Source: Acidiferrobacteraceae bacterium
GTDB lineage: Bacteria; Pseudomonadota; Gammaproteobacteria; Acidiferrobacterales; SZUA-150
Length of the DNA stretch: 58,757 nucleotides
Assembly (NCBI GenBank): GCA_003228915.1
Contig: QIGL01000099.1
Location: 1 to 58,757, forward strand
Direction: 5' to 3'
Translations under genes and position numbers: made by a program
Notes under the pieces: model-generated
The model's input: only the letters and a program-made list of their open reading frames with translations
What the model was told of the DNA's origin: nothing
Database searches by the model: none
In this document: in pieces, positions 45,224 through 54,440 of the stretch
Layout: each line of letters begins with the position of its first letter
Position numbering within the stretch: position 1 is the first letter of the stretch

Positions 45224-48019
45224 CTATTTTGTTATCTCATCTGTATAACTGCTATATTCTGCAAACCCGTCCCGATACCATTTTAGATTTGGTATTTCGC
45301 CATACCTTTTATGTCGCTTGATATAATACCCTTCGGCTCGGGCCATTTCTTCGTACATTTTTCTCTCTAAAGCAGAAGTATCGTCATCAATACTTGCCAT
45401 CATTTTCTCGTATTTGAGCCGCACAAGTTCGGTTCTAGGTCTGATCTCAACATGGATGTTCCAGGGAGAAGAAAAGTCATATTGCTTGAAGCCGCTTCGT
45501 GAAGAAAGTGCAGTAGTGTTAAATTTTGAAGATATGAAGATCGACATATCCCTGTCGTCCCCTTTAAGGATTTCTTTAAAACTAATTTCATCCTCACTGA
45601 ATTCAACTTTGTAGGCAGATTCTGTCTTGGATAAAAAACTTGTTTTCCCTTTCATATTTTTAACTATGTTTCCCTGCACAATTACAATATCCATCGATTC
45701 AATAAAGGCGATATCGCCGGGTAAATCCTGGTGCAGGGGCACAATAAAAGTAGCCTTTTCATTATTACTACTCTCAAAACTGGTAAACACCCCCTGCTTT
45801 TCCTTGCTCTCAGACTCAAGAATATCAAAATAATCCAGGGCCACACAAAATCGGGGTTTGAATTGTTGGGCCTTATCTTTGGATTGTTTGGCATTCTTTT
45901 CGGTTTTTGGTTTTAGCAGGCCAATTTTATTCTCATTGAGATTAATCCAGGTACCGGAAGGAGAATCCAGGCCATGGCCTTTCATCTCGCCATTGAGGTT
46001 TTGCACGGCAATGGGGCCACCACAGGCGGTGACCACCACTTTGGTGCCGGTAATGCCATGATCATTATTGGTTTCATGGCCCACCGAGGTCACTTTTTCA
46101 CTGCCCAGTAAACTACTGTTGCTGATGGTTTCATAAATGGCGGCCCGATGGGAATGGCCCGATAAGGTGTAATCAAACTTATTCGAAAGTATCCAGTCGT
46201 TATAGACCTGGTTGCGATTGTCTTTACAGGAGCCATGATCGTACTTGGTATAATATTTCTGGAGAAAATTGTTGTTGATATTGATTTCACCCCGGGTGCT
46301 GAGGGGTTCGGTCAGATCATAGTTATAATAGGTAAAATGGCTAAAGAGTATTTTCTGGGTTGAGTCGGTACCCAGGGCATAATCAACCATTTGTAACTGT
46401 TTGTCCGAGACCGACTCACTGGCCCGGGGTAAGACGCCGCCATCATTGTTGATCCACAACCCGCCCCGTAACGTCCGGTTGGTGAGCATGGATTCACTGT
46501 CGCCCCATTCGAGACCGACAAAAGTTTGGTCACCAAATATAAACGAGTAATCGGTCAGGGGCGTGAACAAATTGTAAAACCAGTTGTAATTCTGGTGATC
46601 AAAATTAAAGGGCTCCAGTATTTTTTTAAAATGCGGCCCATACATTAATATGGCTTCGTAAATGGTTAAATTATGATCAGCCGGTATGCCTTCATTGGCG
46701 CGTTTCCAGCCGTCCCGGCCAAACCCGAGGCGCGGTGAGATACCGTAGGGGACATCGTAGGCTTCATGGTTACCGGAGGTGAGGTAGATGGGTTTTTTCC
46801 AGGTATCGTAAAAATATTTAAAGAGACTGTAGATGGTTACATGGTCTACGCCTTTGGGATATTGTTTTTTATCTTTTTTGGCCAGCTCCAGATCCATGGC
46901 AGCCCATAAATCACCGGTACTGTTAATCTCCATACTGGTAGGATCAAAGTTCTGGGTGTAATCAATCAGGTCACCGGTACACACCAGCATATCAATATCC
47001 TTGTCGTTACCAATTTGATCCATTAAATCCTTGAGGGTCTCAAAGCTGACATTGACCAGGTCGCCAATGGGCGGCGAGATATCTTTGGTTTGATCGTTGT
47101 GAATCACCTGGGCCTGGCTTTTTTTGAAGGCATGCTGTCGTGACGACACGTGGACATCGGTTAAATGACCGAGATTGAGTTTGGTTTTACTGCTGTCGGT
47201 AATATAAACCGGGTGGTAGTTCTCAATGGGTAACTCGGCTTGTTCGAAGTTGAAGTCGGTGCCGTTGATTTGATAGGGATAGACCCATTGGCAATCGCTT
47301 AACCTGTTATTGCTTTTCTTGAGGAATATCTGGGTATCGATATCTTCGGCTTCCAGGTAGGGGTTGGCCGGATCCAGCGGGTTGTCTTCGGCATAGATGA
47401 GCCAGGAGAGATCGTATAAGTTATTGGCTGACAGTTTTGTACTTAAGGCATCGGGTTGTAATTCAATGCGAAACACATGGCCCATGTCTTTAGCCAGATA
47501 ATAATCCCGGACCTCGGCCCGGATGGAGCCCTGGAAGTTTTTAGGGTCCGGTTCTATGAACCATTCTTTTTTGTACCTGGATACTTTGCTGTTTGTGTTG
47601 GTCTGTCTGACTTTTTTGGGCCACAGGTCCTTGAGATAGGTGATCTTGATATTGGCCTGTTCATCGCCCTTTTTGTACAGAGTTTTATCGATTAAGGTCT
47701 TTTTTTTGTCCCAGGGATAGAGCTTCAGGAATTTATTAATAGTGGCCTTGACCAGGGGTTTGGTTTCATCCGGATCCTCTGTGTAAAGCTCGTAAAATTC
47801 CTTGTCGGTGAGGATGTAGAGGGTAAGGGGTTGTTTATCCTGGACGATCAGGGGAATACAGAAGGAAGGATGGAGTATCACCACATCATGGGGAATAAAC
47901 TGCAGGTTAATGACGGTTTTACCGTCCTTGCTGGCTTGTTTGTCTTTCTGGCGCAGGCGGATGGTGATGGGTTGGGCAGATCGTTTTATTTTGACTGTTC
48001 TTGGTTTTTTTCTGCCCAT
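45224..48019 (-). CDS. Large calcineurin-like metallophosphoesterase
   Basis: A 931-residue protein with no signal peptide. The metallophosphoesterase core starts near residue 283: LTDVH (D288, H290), TGDLID (D350), SGNHEA (N417, H418), SH at 560-561, and GHSH at 621-624. All metal-ligand motifs are therefore present, with long insertions between them. A 280-residue N-terminal beta-rich region and a 250-residue C-terminal region match no family I know. It probably hydrolyses a phosphodiester or phosphomonoester, with Mn/Fe/Zn as cofactor. Upstream of the pentapeptide gene in the same putative operon. The AT-rich 3' half contrasts with the 5' half. Confidence 0.75.
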   Translation of the reverse strand: MGRKKPRTVKIKRSAQPITIRLRQKDKQASKDGKTVINLQFIPHDVVILHPSFCIPLIVQDKQPLTLYILTDKEFYELYTEDPDETKPLVKATINKFLKLYPWDKKKTLIDKTLYKKGDEQANIKITYLKDLWPKKVRQTNTNSKVSRYKKEWFIEPDPKNFQGSIRAEVRDYYLAKDMGHVFRIELQPDALSTKLSANNLYDLSWLIYAEDNPLDPANPYLEAEDIDTQIFLKKSNNRLSDCQWVYPYQINGTDFNFEQAELPIENYHPVYITDSSKTKLNLGHLTDVHVSSRQHAFKKSQAQVIHNDQTKDISPPIGDLVNVSFETLKDLMDQIGNDKDIDMLVCTGDLIDYTQNFDPTSMEINSTGDLWAAMDLELAKKDKKQYPKGVDHVTIYSLFKYFYDTWKKPIYLTSGNHEAYDVPYGISPRLGFGRDGWKRANEGIPADHNLTIYEAILMYGPHFKKILEPFNFDHQNYNWFYNLFTPLTDYSFIFGDQTFVGLEWGDSESMLTNRTLRGGLWINNDGGVLPRASESVSDKQLQMVDYALGTDSTQKILFSHFTYYNYDLTEPLSTRGEININNNFLQKYYTKYDHGSCKDNRNQVYNDWILSNKFDYTLSGHSHRAAIYETISNSSLLGSEKVTSVGHETNNDHGITGTKVVVTACGGPIAVQNLNGEMKGHGLDSPSGTWINLNENKIGLLKPKTEKNAKQSKDKAQQFKPRFCVALDYFDILESESKEKQGVFTSFESSNNEKATFIVPLHQDLPGDIAFIESMDIVIVQGNIVKNMKGKTSFLSKTESAYKVEFSEDEISFKEILKGDDRDMSIFISSKFNTTALSSRSGFKQYDFSSPWNIHVEIRPRTELVRLKYEKMMASIDDDTSALERKMYEEMARAEGYYIKRHKRYGEIPNLKWYRDGFAEYSSYTDEITK

Positions 48020-48063
48020 GATAGTCGATTGCTTATATTTGGTTTGGTTTTGTAAATCACAAT

Positions 48064-48107
48064 ACGGCGTCTATGAAATAATAAAGAAACTTTATCAAAG
48101 ACGCCGT
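48064..48107. repeat. Nested hairpin between the FG-GAP and metallophosphoesterase genes
   Basis: Outer stem ACGGCGTCT/AGACGCCGT (48064-48072, 48099-48107) encloses an inner stem ATAAAG-AAA-CTTTAT (48081-48095). No T tract on the minus strand, so it is not a standard terminator for the upstream gene; it could be an mRNA processing or stabilising structure. Confidence 0.6.
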
Positions 48108-48158
48108 GTTCATGGTTGTCCTGTTAATTCATGGGATGGCATGATGGTTCTGCATTTA

Positions 48159-51100
48159 TCATGGACTGACAGTGAATATCATGACTTCGCTGGAGACTGT
48201 GGGTATGCCCCCATCACCGGGCTCAAACGCTTCCACGCGCCAGTAATAAGTCCCGGCTGTGAGTCCCGTGACTATGGTGCTCATGGTATCGGGTGCCGGT
48301 GGTGCTGCCGGGGGTAAATCAGAGCCACCACCACTACTGCAGGAGCCCAGGGTAAACCCAATTGCCATGATACCTGCTACAACCAGCCAACGTTTTCGTG
48401 GTCGGGTCGCCACGAATCCAAGTAGTAATAGGCCGCTACCGCCAGTCCCGGCGGTAATCCACAGGGGCATTAAGCTGGCTTGCACGACTGGAACAGCCTG
48501 CTTACATGAGTTGGGAAGCGTTGATTCTGTACAGAGATAAATGTTGAAGGAAACCGGGTCTCCCTGGGGATGGACAACCTTATCCCAGGTCAGTGTGATA
48601 TCACCACCCGTTAGGTCTGCGCCATAACCGGGGGCACGGGCAACGGGGATGCTGAGACCGGTATTAGTGACAGTAATCGCAGGTACATTCGTGTTTTGAC
48701 CGCCGATGGAGACAGCACCTGTTATCCCTATTTGTTGGTCATCTGTGCTGCCAGGGGTATCAGAGATTGGTGTCAACGTGATTTGGTAATTGGCTGTGAC
48801 AGTATCTGCATCACTGTCATCACGCACCCCTCTCACTGTAACTGGTAGTGGGAGATTCCAATTATTTGAATCAAAACTTAGTTCGGTTAGTTCGGTTGGA
48901 AAAACCTGGGCCTCAGCACCATTGTTGCTAGATAATCTCACTGAGACATTACCATCCGGCGGACTGGTAAGTTGTACGGTAAAATAATCGATTTGATCAT
49001 TTTCGGCTGTCGTGACTGCTGTTTTTGTCACTGATAAACCAAGGGCGGGTAATATATTCACTGTTTTAGAGACTGTGTTATTTGTGGTATTGGGATCGTA
49101 GCCACCATTTAACACTGTCGCACCAAGTGAATAGCTGGTTGGTGAAAAGCTAGCAGGATCCTGGATGTCTTTTAGCTTAAGTGTGACGTTGGCAGTTGTG
49201 CCCATAAGTATTTCCGGGAAGGTGCAGCTCGCTCGGCTAGATATTATCGACTGGTTTTGATCAAGAAGGTTTTGTATATCACAACTACCTCCATTGTCCG
49301 CGACCACGCTCAGTATAGGCAATGTATTGGGATAATAGGCAGTATTAAAAACTACCCTGGGCGCAGGATCAGGGCCTGTGGTATTGGCAATGTTGAATAC
49401 TGCATCAAATTCTCGATTAACACCGACCTCATTCGGGGCGCTCACTGTCAGCGCTAAATCAGCCTCGGTATTGGTTCGAATATCGCAACCCTGCACATCG
49501 TGATTTAATACACGCAACCAAGGGCTGGCAACGCCATTTTCTAAAACGCGTGCACGCCAACGATAAGCGGTATTTCGTTGCAAGCCTGAAACTACTTCGG
49601 TTATTGTTGCGCTTCCGCTTGCAGAAGCATTAATAGCAGTGCCGAATGAAGAGTCGCCATCAACAAAAGCCTGGCCATTGGCTTTGACTTCCCATTCCAA
49701 CTGCAGCATCGAACCAGCTCCCGCATTGTTTCTAATCACCTGTAACTTAAAGCTGTAACCATGATCGCTTAAACCACAGGCAGGAATCAGTGTAGTGTTG
49801 TCGGTTCGAGAACTAACTAAACGCTGTGTTATGTTGTAGGAGCCATTTGGGGTGAAGGGCGCCAGAGGTGGCGTAAGATCATAAACCCCTGCTGCACCTT
49901 CATCGGTCTCACCATTATCATAGAGATGTGCCCCGATAATAACATTTCCGTAACCATCGCCATTCACATCACCAGCGCCAGCGACAGATATTCCAAATAA
50001 GGCCATGGCTTGATTGCTCTCGACTAACCAAGCTGCGCTGGAATTTACATTAGTACTGGAACCAAGATAAACAAAGGCTGCGCCTTCACTAGTCTCACTA
50101 TTGCTATAGCCATAAGCTCCAACAATAACATCACTAAGGCCATCGCCATTCACATCACCAGCGCTGGCAACGGAGTAACCAAACCTGCCTGTCTGATTAT
50201 TCTCAGCCCAGTCAGCAACTGGACTCGGCCCACTACCAGAATTAACTAACGATGTTAGACCTGAATTAGATCCTAAATAAACAAAGGCTGCTCCTTCATC
50301 GATCTGGTCATTGTCATACCCATATGCTCCAATAATGACATCACCATAACCATCGCCGTTTACATCGCCAGCGCTAGCGACAGATACACCAAACGATGCG
50401 CTGGTCTGAATGCCCCCGAACGGCACAATACCCTGATTACCTTTAGCGAACCAGTCAGCTAAAGGACTTGGTTCTGCGCCAGAACTAAGTATCGTCGACA
50501 ACCCGGTACTTGATCCCAGATAAACAAAAACTGCGCCTTCACCTTTTTTCGCCACTTTATAATTCAGCGCCCCAATAATAACATCCCCAAAGCCATCGCC
50601 ATTGACATCGCCAGCGCTGGCAACGGAACTACCAAACCAGGAGCCGCCCTGGTTGCTTTCAGCACGCCAATCAACAGTAGGGCTCGGTTCTGCGACGGCA
50701 CTAGTTACAATTTTTAGTCCCGTACTCGACCCCAGATAAACAAAAACCGCGCCCTCATTCATCTCGTCATTGTCATATTTAGAAGCCCCGACAATCACAT
50801 CCCCAAACCCGTCCCCATTAACATCACCGGCACTGGCAACAGAAACACCAAATTGGGCATTGGACTGGTTGCTCTCGGCTGTCCAGTCTGCGACCGGGTT
50901 GGGGCCGGTACCAGTATTAATAGTGCTTGTCAGACCCGTCTCTGATCCCAGGTAAACAAATGCTGCACCTTCAAATCTCTGACCATTGTCATAAGAAGAT
51001 GCTCCAACAATCACATCTCCATAACCATCGCCATTGACATCCCCGGCACTGGCAACAGAGGCGCCAAACCATGCATTGTCCTGGTTACTCTCGGCGGTCC

Positions 51101-52211
51101 AGTCGGCCACCGGGCTTGGATCTGTAACAGCACCGGGAATTGTTGTCAGGCCTGTACTCAAGCCCAGGTAAACAAAGGCTGCGCCTTCATCTGTCTGGCC
51201 ATTGTCATAAAATCGCGCGCCAATAATGACATCCCCATATCCATCACCATTGACATCACCGGCACTGGCGACAGAAAAGCCAAAATTGGCTCCGGCCTGA
51301 TTACTTTCAAGAAAAGGGGTGGCTCCGGATAGTACCGGGTCTATCGTAATGGGATAAACCGCATCACTGGCATCAGTGACCAGGGTCAGTATTTGGGTTT
51401 GTTGATCTAGTTCAAAAAAACTCTTGAGTGTTTTGTTATTGGCATCGATGACTTTTAATTTACCGAAGGTGAAACGCTGTTGTTTGTTTTGATCTTTGAG
51501 TGAAATAGTTTGGTTGTTGTTGGTTAAGCTTGCGGTTAACGAGCCGCCTAGTTGAAAGGCGAGCTTGAGGATATTTTGGTTGTTGGCTATTTGGATTTTT
51601 TGGTTATTATTTTTCTGATGTACTTGATCTTGATCTGAATCATTATTATTAGCGGGTGCCGTAAGCGTAAAACCCTGCTCCAACCCTTGCGCGTTGTTGA
51701 TGTACCATTCTTTGAGTTTGGCTGTATGACTGTATTCAATACGGTTGTCTTTAATCTTAGGTTTAGTAATGGTGTCTGTTAGCTCATCTCCATAGGCGAT
51801 GAGTTTTAATGACCAGAGCCAGTCTTTGGCGCCACTTCTTGGGACGACGGTCAGGCCGTCGTCAGTAAAGTAAGTCCTGAAGTCATGGGCCCGGTTCGGG
51901 GCCTGCCAAGCGCTTTTGTTTTTGGGCAAGTCTGTCTTGTCTTGCCAGGTAATATGGTATTCCCGTTGGGCAATGTCTTTTTGGACCTGGTCGAGCCAGG
52001 ACTTTGGTATATCTTTAGGGATGGGTTGGGCTGGTGACACTGCTTTGGTGGGCAACGAGACTGATGCAGGTACGGTCACAGGTGCCAACTGATTAACCGA
52101 ACTCACCGCGAGAGCGCTTATCTCATTGGCATCATTGGCAGGTGCCGCCAAACCAATTGTTGTCACGAAAACCAGGCACGCCGTGCCTGTCACGACATTC
52201 ACTTTCCCCAT
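48159..52211 (-). CDS. Large FG-GAP repeat surface protein with DUF11-like, Calx-beta-like and fibronectin-like domains
   Basis: About 1350 residues from the ATG at 52211, which gives a clean signal peptide ending near GLAAPA; an in-frame ATG at 52292 adds 27 residues. After a beta-rich N-terminal domain come seven FG-GAP/integrin-alpha-type repeats with the calcium-loop motif DVNGDGYGDVIIGA, predicting a seven-bladed propeller. Then follow a fibronectin-like domain, a DUF11-like domain, a Calx-beta-like domain and a final fibronectin-like domain. The last one is interrupted by a membrane hairpin and a lipobox-like LGSC (Cys1291 of 1350). Probably an exported adhesin or binding protein. Confidence 0.8.
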   Translation of the reverse strand: MGKVNVVTGTACLVFVTTIGLAAPANDANEISALAVSSVNQLAPVTVPASVSLPTKAVSPAQPIPKDIPKSWLDQVQKDIAQREYHITWQDKTDLPKNKSAWQAPNRAHDFRTYFTDDGLTVVPRSGAKDWLWSLKLIAYGDELTDTITKPKIKDNRIEYSHTAKLKEWYINNAQGLEQGFTLTAPANNNDSDQDQVHQKNNNQKIQIANNQNILKLAFQLGGSLTASLTNNNQTISLKDQNKQQRFTFGKLKVIDANNKTLKSFFELDQQTQILTLVTDASDAVYPITIDPVLSGATPFLESNQAGANFGFSVASAGDVNGDGYGDVIIGARFYDNGQTDEGAAFVYLGLSTGLTTIPGAVTDPSPVADWTAESNQDNAWFGASVASAGDVNGDGYGDVIVGASSYDNGQRFEGAAFVYLGSETGLTSTINTGTGPNPVADWTAESNQSNAQFGVSVASAGDVNGDGFGDVIVGASKYDNDEMNEGAVFVYLGSSTGLKIVTSAVAEPSPTVDWRAESNQGGSWFGSSVASAGDVNGDGFGDVIIGALNYKVAKKGEGAVFVYLGSSTGLSTILSSGAEPSPLADWFAKGNQGIVPFGGIQTSASFGVSVASAGDVNGDGYGDVIIGAYGYDNDQIDEGAAFVYLGSNSGLTSLVNSGSGPSPVADWAENNQTGRFGYSVASAGDVNGDGLSDVIVGAYGYSNSETSEGAAFVYLGSSTNVNSSAAWLVESNQAMALFGISVAGAGDVNGDGYGNVIIGAHLYDNGETDEGAAGVYDLTPPLAPFTPNGSYNITQRLVSSRTDNTTLIPACGLSDHGYSFKLQVIRNNAGAGSMLQLEWEVKANGQAFVDGDSSFGTAINASASGSATITEVVSGLQRNTAYRWRARVLENGVASPWLRVLNHDVQGCDIRTNTEADLALTVSAPNEVGVNREFDAVFNIANTTGPDPAPRVVFNTAYYPNTLPILSVVADNGGSCDIQNLLDQNQSIISSRASCTFPEILMGTTANVTLKLKDIQDPASFSPTSYSLGATVLNGGYDPNTTNNTVSKTVNILPALGLSVTKTAVTTAENDQIDYFTVQLTSPPDGNVSVRLSSNNGAEAQVFPTELTELSFDSNNWNLPLPVTVRGVRDDSDADTVTANYQITLTPISDTPGSTDDQQIGITGAVSIGGQNTNVPAITVTNTGLSIPVARAPGYGADLTGGDITLTWDKVVHPQGDPVSFNIYLCTESTLPNSCKQAVPVVQASLMPLWITAGTGGSGLLLLGFVATRPRKRWLVVAGIMAIGFTLGSCSSGGGSDLPPAAPPAPDTMSTIVTGLTAGTYYWRVEAFEPGDGGIPTVSSEVMIFTVSP
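48339..48473 (-). other. Membrane hairpin plus lipobox-like motif inside a fibronectin-like domain
   Basis: Encodes two hydrophobic segments joined by a basic turn (GLLLLGFVATRPRKRWLVVAGIM is the central part), ending in FTLGSC followed by SSGGGSD. It lies between the strands NIYLCTESTLPNSC and IVTGLTAGTYYWRV, which together form an otherwise ordinary fibronectin type III fold. The Cys codon is at 48339-48341. Confidence 0.7.
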
Positions 52212-52292
52212 AGATAACAATCCCACTACACTTCTCCCAAATACTGCGCCATCCAAATGTGTATATTGCTTGCACAGCAAATGCTGCTGCAT

Positions 52293-52722
52293 TGTTTATT
52301 TAACTTTTCAGGAATTTGTCAGTAATTTGAATTAGCGGACATTCTTCCTTGAATCGGGCCAGTTGGATGATTTGGCCTGTGAGGAGAATGATACAAAAAA
52401 TGTCCAAGCTTGAATAGAGATGTAGTCCACAGAAATGCACAACAATCTATGTATTTGTAGTTAAGTGTTTATAAACATTAAAAAAATGACAGTATATCTT
52501 TTTGTGAAAAACCATAATCCTGGAGCCAAATTTCCGGATTATGACCGGATTAGGGTTTTGGGTCTGAAGATCAAGCCCTAGATTCCGAATCGCGCCTCCG
52601 GTTTGATCTGTTACCTATCTGGGTGGTACGACATGTCGGGGTGGTAATGAAAATTGACTAATTTGGTTTAAAATTTAAAACATAGCAAATCCATAATCTG
52701 GCGGAGTTAATACCAGCGACAC
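52293..52722. other. Intergenic region between the FG-GAP gene and plsY
   Basis: About 430 bp without a gene. One hairpin is clear: CATAATCC/GGATTATG (52513-52520, 52536-52543). GGGTGGTA occurs twice near 52620-52645. No tRNA, riboswitch or mobile-element end was recognised. Confidence 0.5.
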
Positions 52723-53334
52723 TTAAGATTTAAACTTAATCCGCGACTCTTCACCCTTCAAAATACGCTTGATATTCGTTTTATGGCGCCAAAATATTAA
52801 CGCGACAATTAACACTGTCGCCAACAATATTGCTTGCGGGTCTCCTTGCCAAACCATAAATACCGGGGCGGCGGCCGTTGCCACCAGGGCAGACAAGGAT
52901 GAGATGCGGGTAATTAAAGCAGTCAGCAACCAGGTGCCAATCAATACCAGGCCCAGGACCGGGTCATAGGTAGTCAAAACACCGAGCGCCGTGGCTACCC
53001 CTTTGCCGCCCTTGAAGTTAAAATACACGGGAAACAAATGGCCAAGAAAAGCCGCCAGCATCACCGCGGCCATTACCAGGGACGAGACGGACAGCATATG
53101 GGCGATTAATACGGGAATCACGCCTTTAGCAATGTCGCCTACCAGTGTCAGGGCAGCAACTTTTTTACCGCCGTAGCGTAAAACATTGGTCGCACCCGGA
53201 TTACCAGAACCGACACTGCGCGGGTCCTGCAGGCCTAATAATCGGGTTAAAATAATGGCACTGGAGACCGAACCCAATAAATAGGCGAAAATGATTAAAA
53301 ATACAGAAACCAGGTCCAGGTGCTCGTGGGTCAT
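52723..53334 (-). CDS. plsY: Glycerol-3-phosphate acyltransferase PlsY
   Basis: A 203-residue PlsY with five membrane segments. Its three active-site motifs are visible: SVGSGNPGATNVLR, FPVYFNFKGGKGVATALG and a C-terminal FWRHKTNIKRILKGEE. It acylates glycerol-3-phosphate from acyl-phosphate, the first step of phospholipid synthesis. The ATG at 53334 is preferred; a TTG at 53352 would add six residues. Divergent from folB, the usual gammaproteobacterial arrangement near tsaD. Confidence 0.96.
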   Translation of the reverse strand: MTHEHLDLVSVFLIIFAYLLGSVSSAIILTRLLGLQDPRSVGSGNPGATNVLRYGGKKVAALTLVGDIAKGVIPVLIAHMLSVSSLVMAAVMLAAFLGHLFPVYFNFKGGKGVATALGVLTTYDPVLGLVLIGTWLLTALITRISSLSALVATAAAPVFMVWQGDPQAILLATVLIVALIFWRHKTNIKRILKGEESRIKFKS

Positions 53335-53450
53335 AATAAACGCTTGTACCAAGAAGTTAGGCTCGAATTAAATCAAGCTTCAAGACAGTATTAGGGTTTT
53401 TCGATATAATCTATTGCAATCATCAAAGCATAACACTCGTAGTATAATTT

Positions 53451-53813
53451 ATGGATATCATTTTTGTTCGTGATCTGAAGATCGACTGTATTATTGGCGT
53501 TTGGGAATGGGAACGAAAAATCCGCCAGACTTTACACATTGATCTGGACCTGGGAACAGATATTTCCAAATCCGCGGCCAGTGACAATCTTGATGACACC
53601 CTCGACTACAAAGCAATCACCAATGGCATCAGGGATTTTGTTTCAGACAGTGAGTTCAAGCTAGTAGAGACCCTGGCCGAAAAAATCGCTGCAATGGTAC
53701 AGGAGAAATTTAATGTGTCGTGGATACGTGTTGTCATCAATAAACGCGGTGCCTTGCGCCATGCCCGTGATGTCGGCGTCATTATCGAGCGCGGCATTAA
53801 TCCAGATAAATAA
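53451..53813 (+). CDS. folB: Dihydroneopterin aldolase
   Basis: A 120-residue FolB: MDIIFVRDLKIDCIIGVWEWERKIRQ with the active-site Glu region, DDTLDYKAI in the middle, and a C-terminal INKRGALRHARDVGVIIER containing the catalytic Lys. It converts dihydroneopterin to 6-hydroxymethyl-dihydropterin in folate synthesis. It is followed 22 bp later by folK, which uses its product. Confidence 0.96.
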   Translation: MDIIFVRDLKIDCIIGVWEWERKIRQTLHIDLDLGTDISKSAASDNLDDTLDYKAITNGIRDFVSDSEFKLVETLAEKIAAMVQEKFNVSWIRVVINKRGALRHARDVGVIIERGINPDK

Positions 53814-53835
53814 ATGGTCATTTTAATTCGTTAAA

Positions 53836-54351
53836 ATGCCCGAGATTTACATCAGTATCGGTAGCAATATAAACCGGCAACGTAATATCCAGCATGCAGT
53901 TAATCTATTAGTTTCAAATTTCTCTAATATCAAGTGTTCAAGTGTTTACGAATCAGAGGCCATGGGTTTTGACGGTGACGCATTTTATAACCTGGTCGTT
54001 ACAACAAACACAAGCGAATCGCTCAAGGCAGTCTTACAAATATTAAAAAAAATAGAACAGGACTGTGGACGCGGATCTGAAACAAACAAGCCTGAAAAAA
54101 AATTTTCCCCCCGTACCATTGACCTGGACTTGCTGTTATTTGGCAATCAAATTTATCATGACGAACACATTGATATACCCCGGATGGATATCACTGAATA
54201 TGCATTTGTTTTATTGCCGCTATCAGAACTGGCGCCAGATTTGCAACATCCGGAATTAAAAATCAGACTGGATGATTTGTGGCAAAGTTTTGACGGGGAC
54301 AAGAAAAAACAGAAACAAGTTTCATTTCTACCGACAGTAAATAACAGTTAA
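53836..54351 (+). CDS. folK: 6-hydroxymethyl-7,8-dihydropterin pyrophosphokinase
   Basis: A 171-residue HPPK. It has the opening ISIGSNINRQRNIQHAV, the middle YNLVVTTNT segment, and the family signature KFSPRTIDLDLLLFG that binds pterin and Mg-ATP. It catalyses the step after FolB in folate synthesis. Confidence 0.96.
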   Translation: MPEIYISIGSNINRQRNIQHAVNLLVSNFSNIKCSSVYESEAMGFDGDAFYNLVVTTNTSESLKAVLQILKKIEQDCGRGSETNKPEKKFSPRTIDLDLLLFGNQIYHDEHIDIPRMDITEYAFVLLPLSELAPDLQHPELKIRLDDLWQSFDGDKKKQKQVSFLPTVNNS

Positions 54352-54377
54352 GCTTTTTTGTGAATTTTTGTCTTACC

Positions 54378-54410
54378 AAAAAAAGGGCTGCGCCTGGTAG
54401 GTCGCAGCCC
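54378..54410 (-). terminator. Terminator of the propeptide-like gene
   Basis: Stem GGGCTGCG/CGCAGCCC (54385-54392 and 54403-54410) followed on the minus strand by seven or so T residues. It lies 30 bp after the stop of the propeptide-like gene and between it and convergent folK. Confidence 0.85.
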
Positions 54411-54440
54411 GGGTTGATTGGTTGTAATGATTGTTTTTTA

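Noticed and set aside
49860-51330. Regular DNA-level repeats of about 170-220 bp resembling a repeat array
   Set aside because: They encode the FG-GAP repeats (DVNGDGYGDVIIGA) in frame; spacing and sequence are explained by the protein, so this is not a CRISPR or satellite array.
52513-52543. Possible riboswitch upstream of the FG-GAP gene
   Set aside because: Only one simple hairpin is visible, no conserved riboswitch core was recognised, and it lies about 300 bp from the likely start codon.
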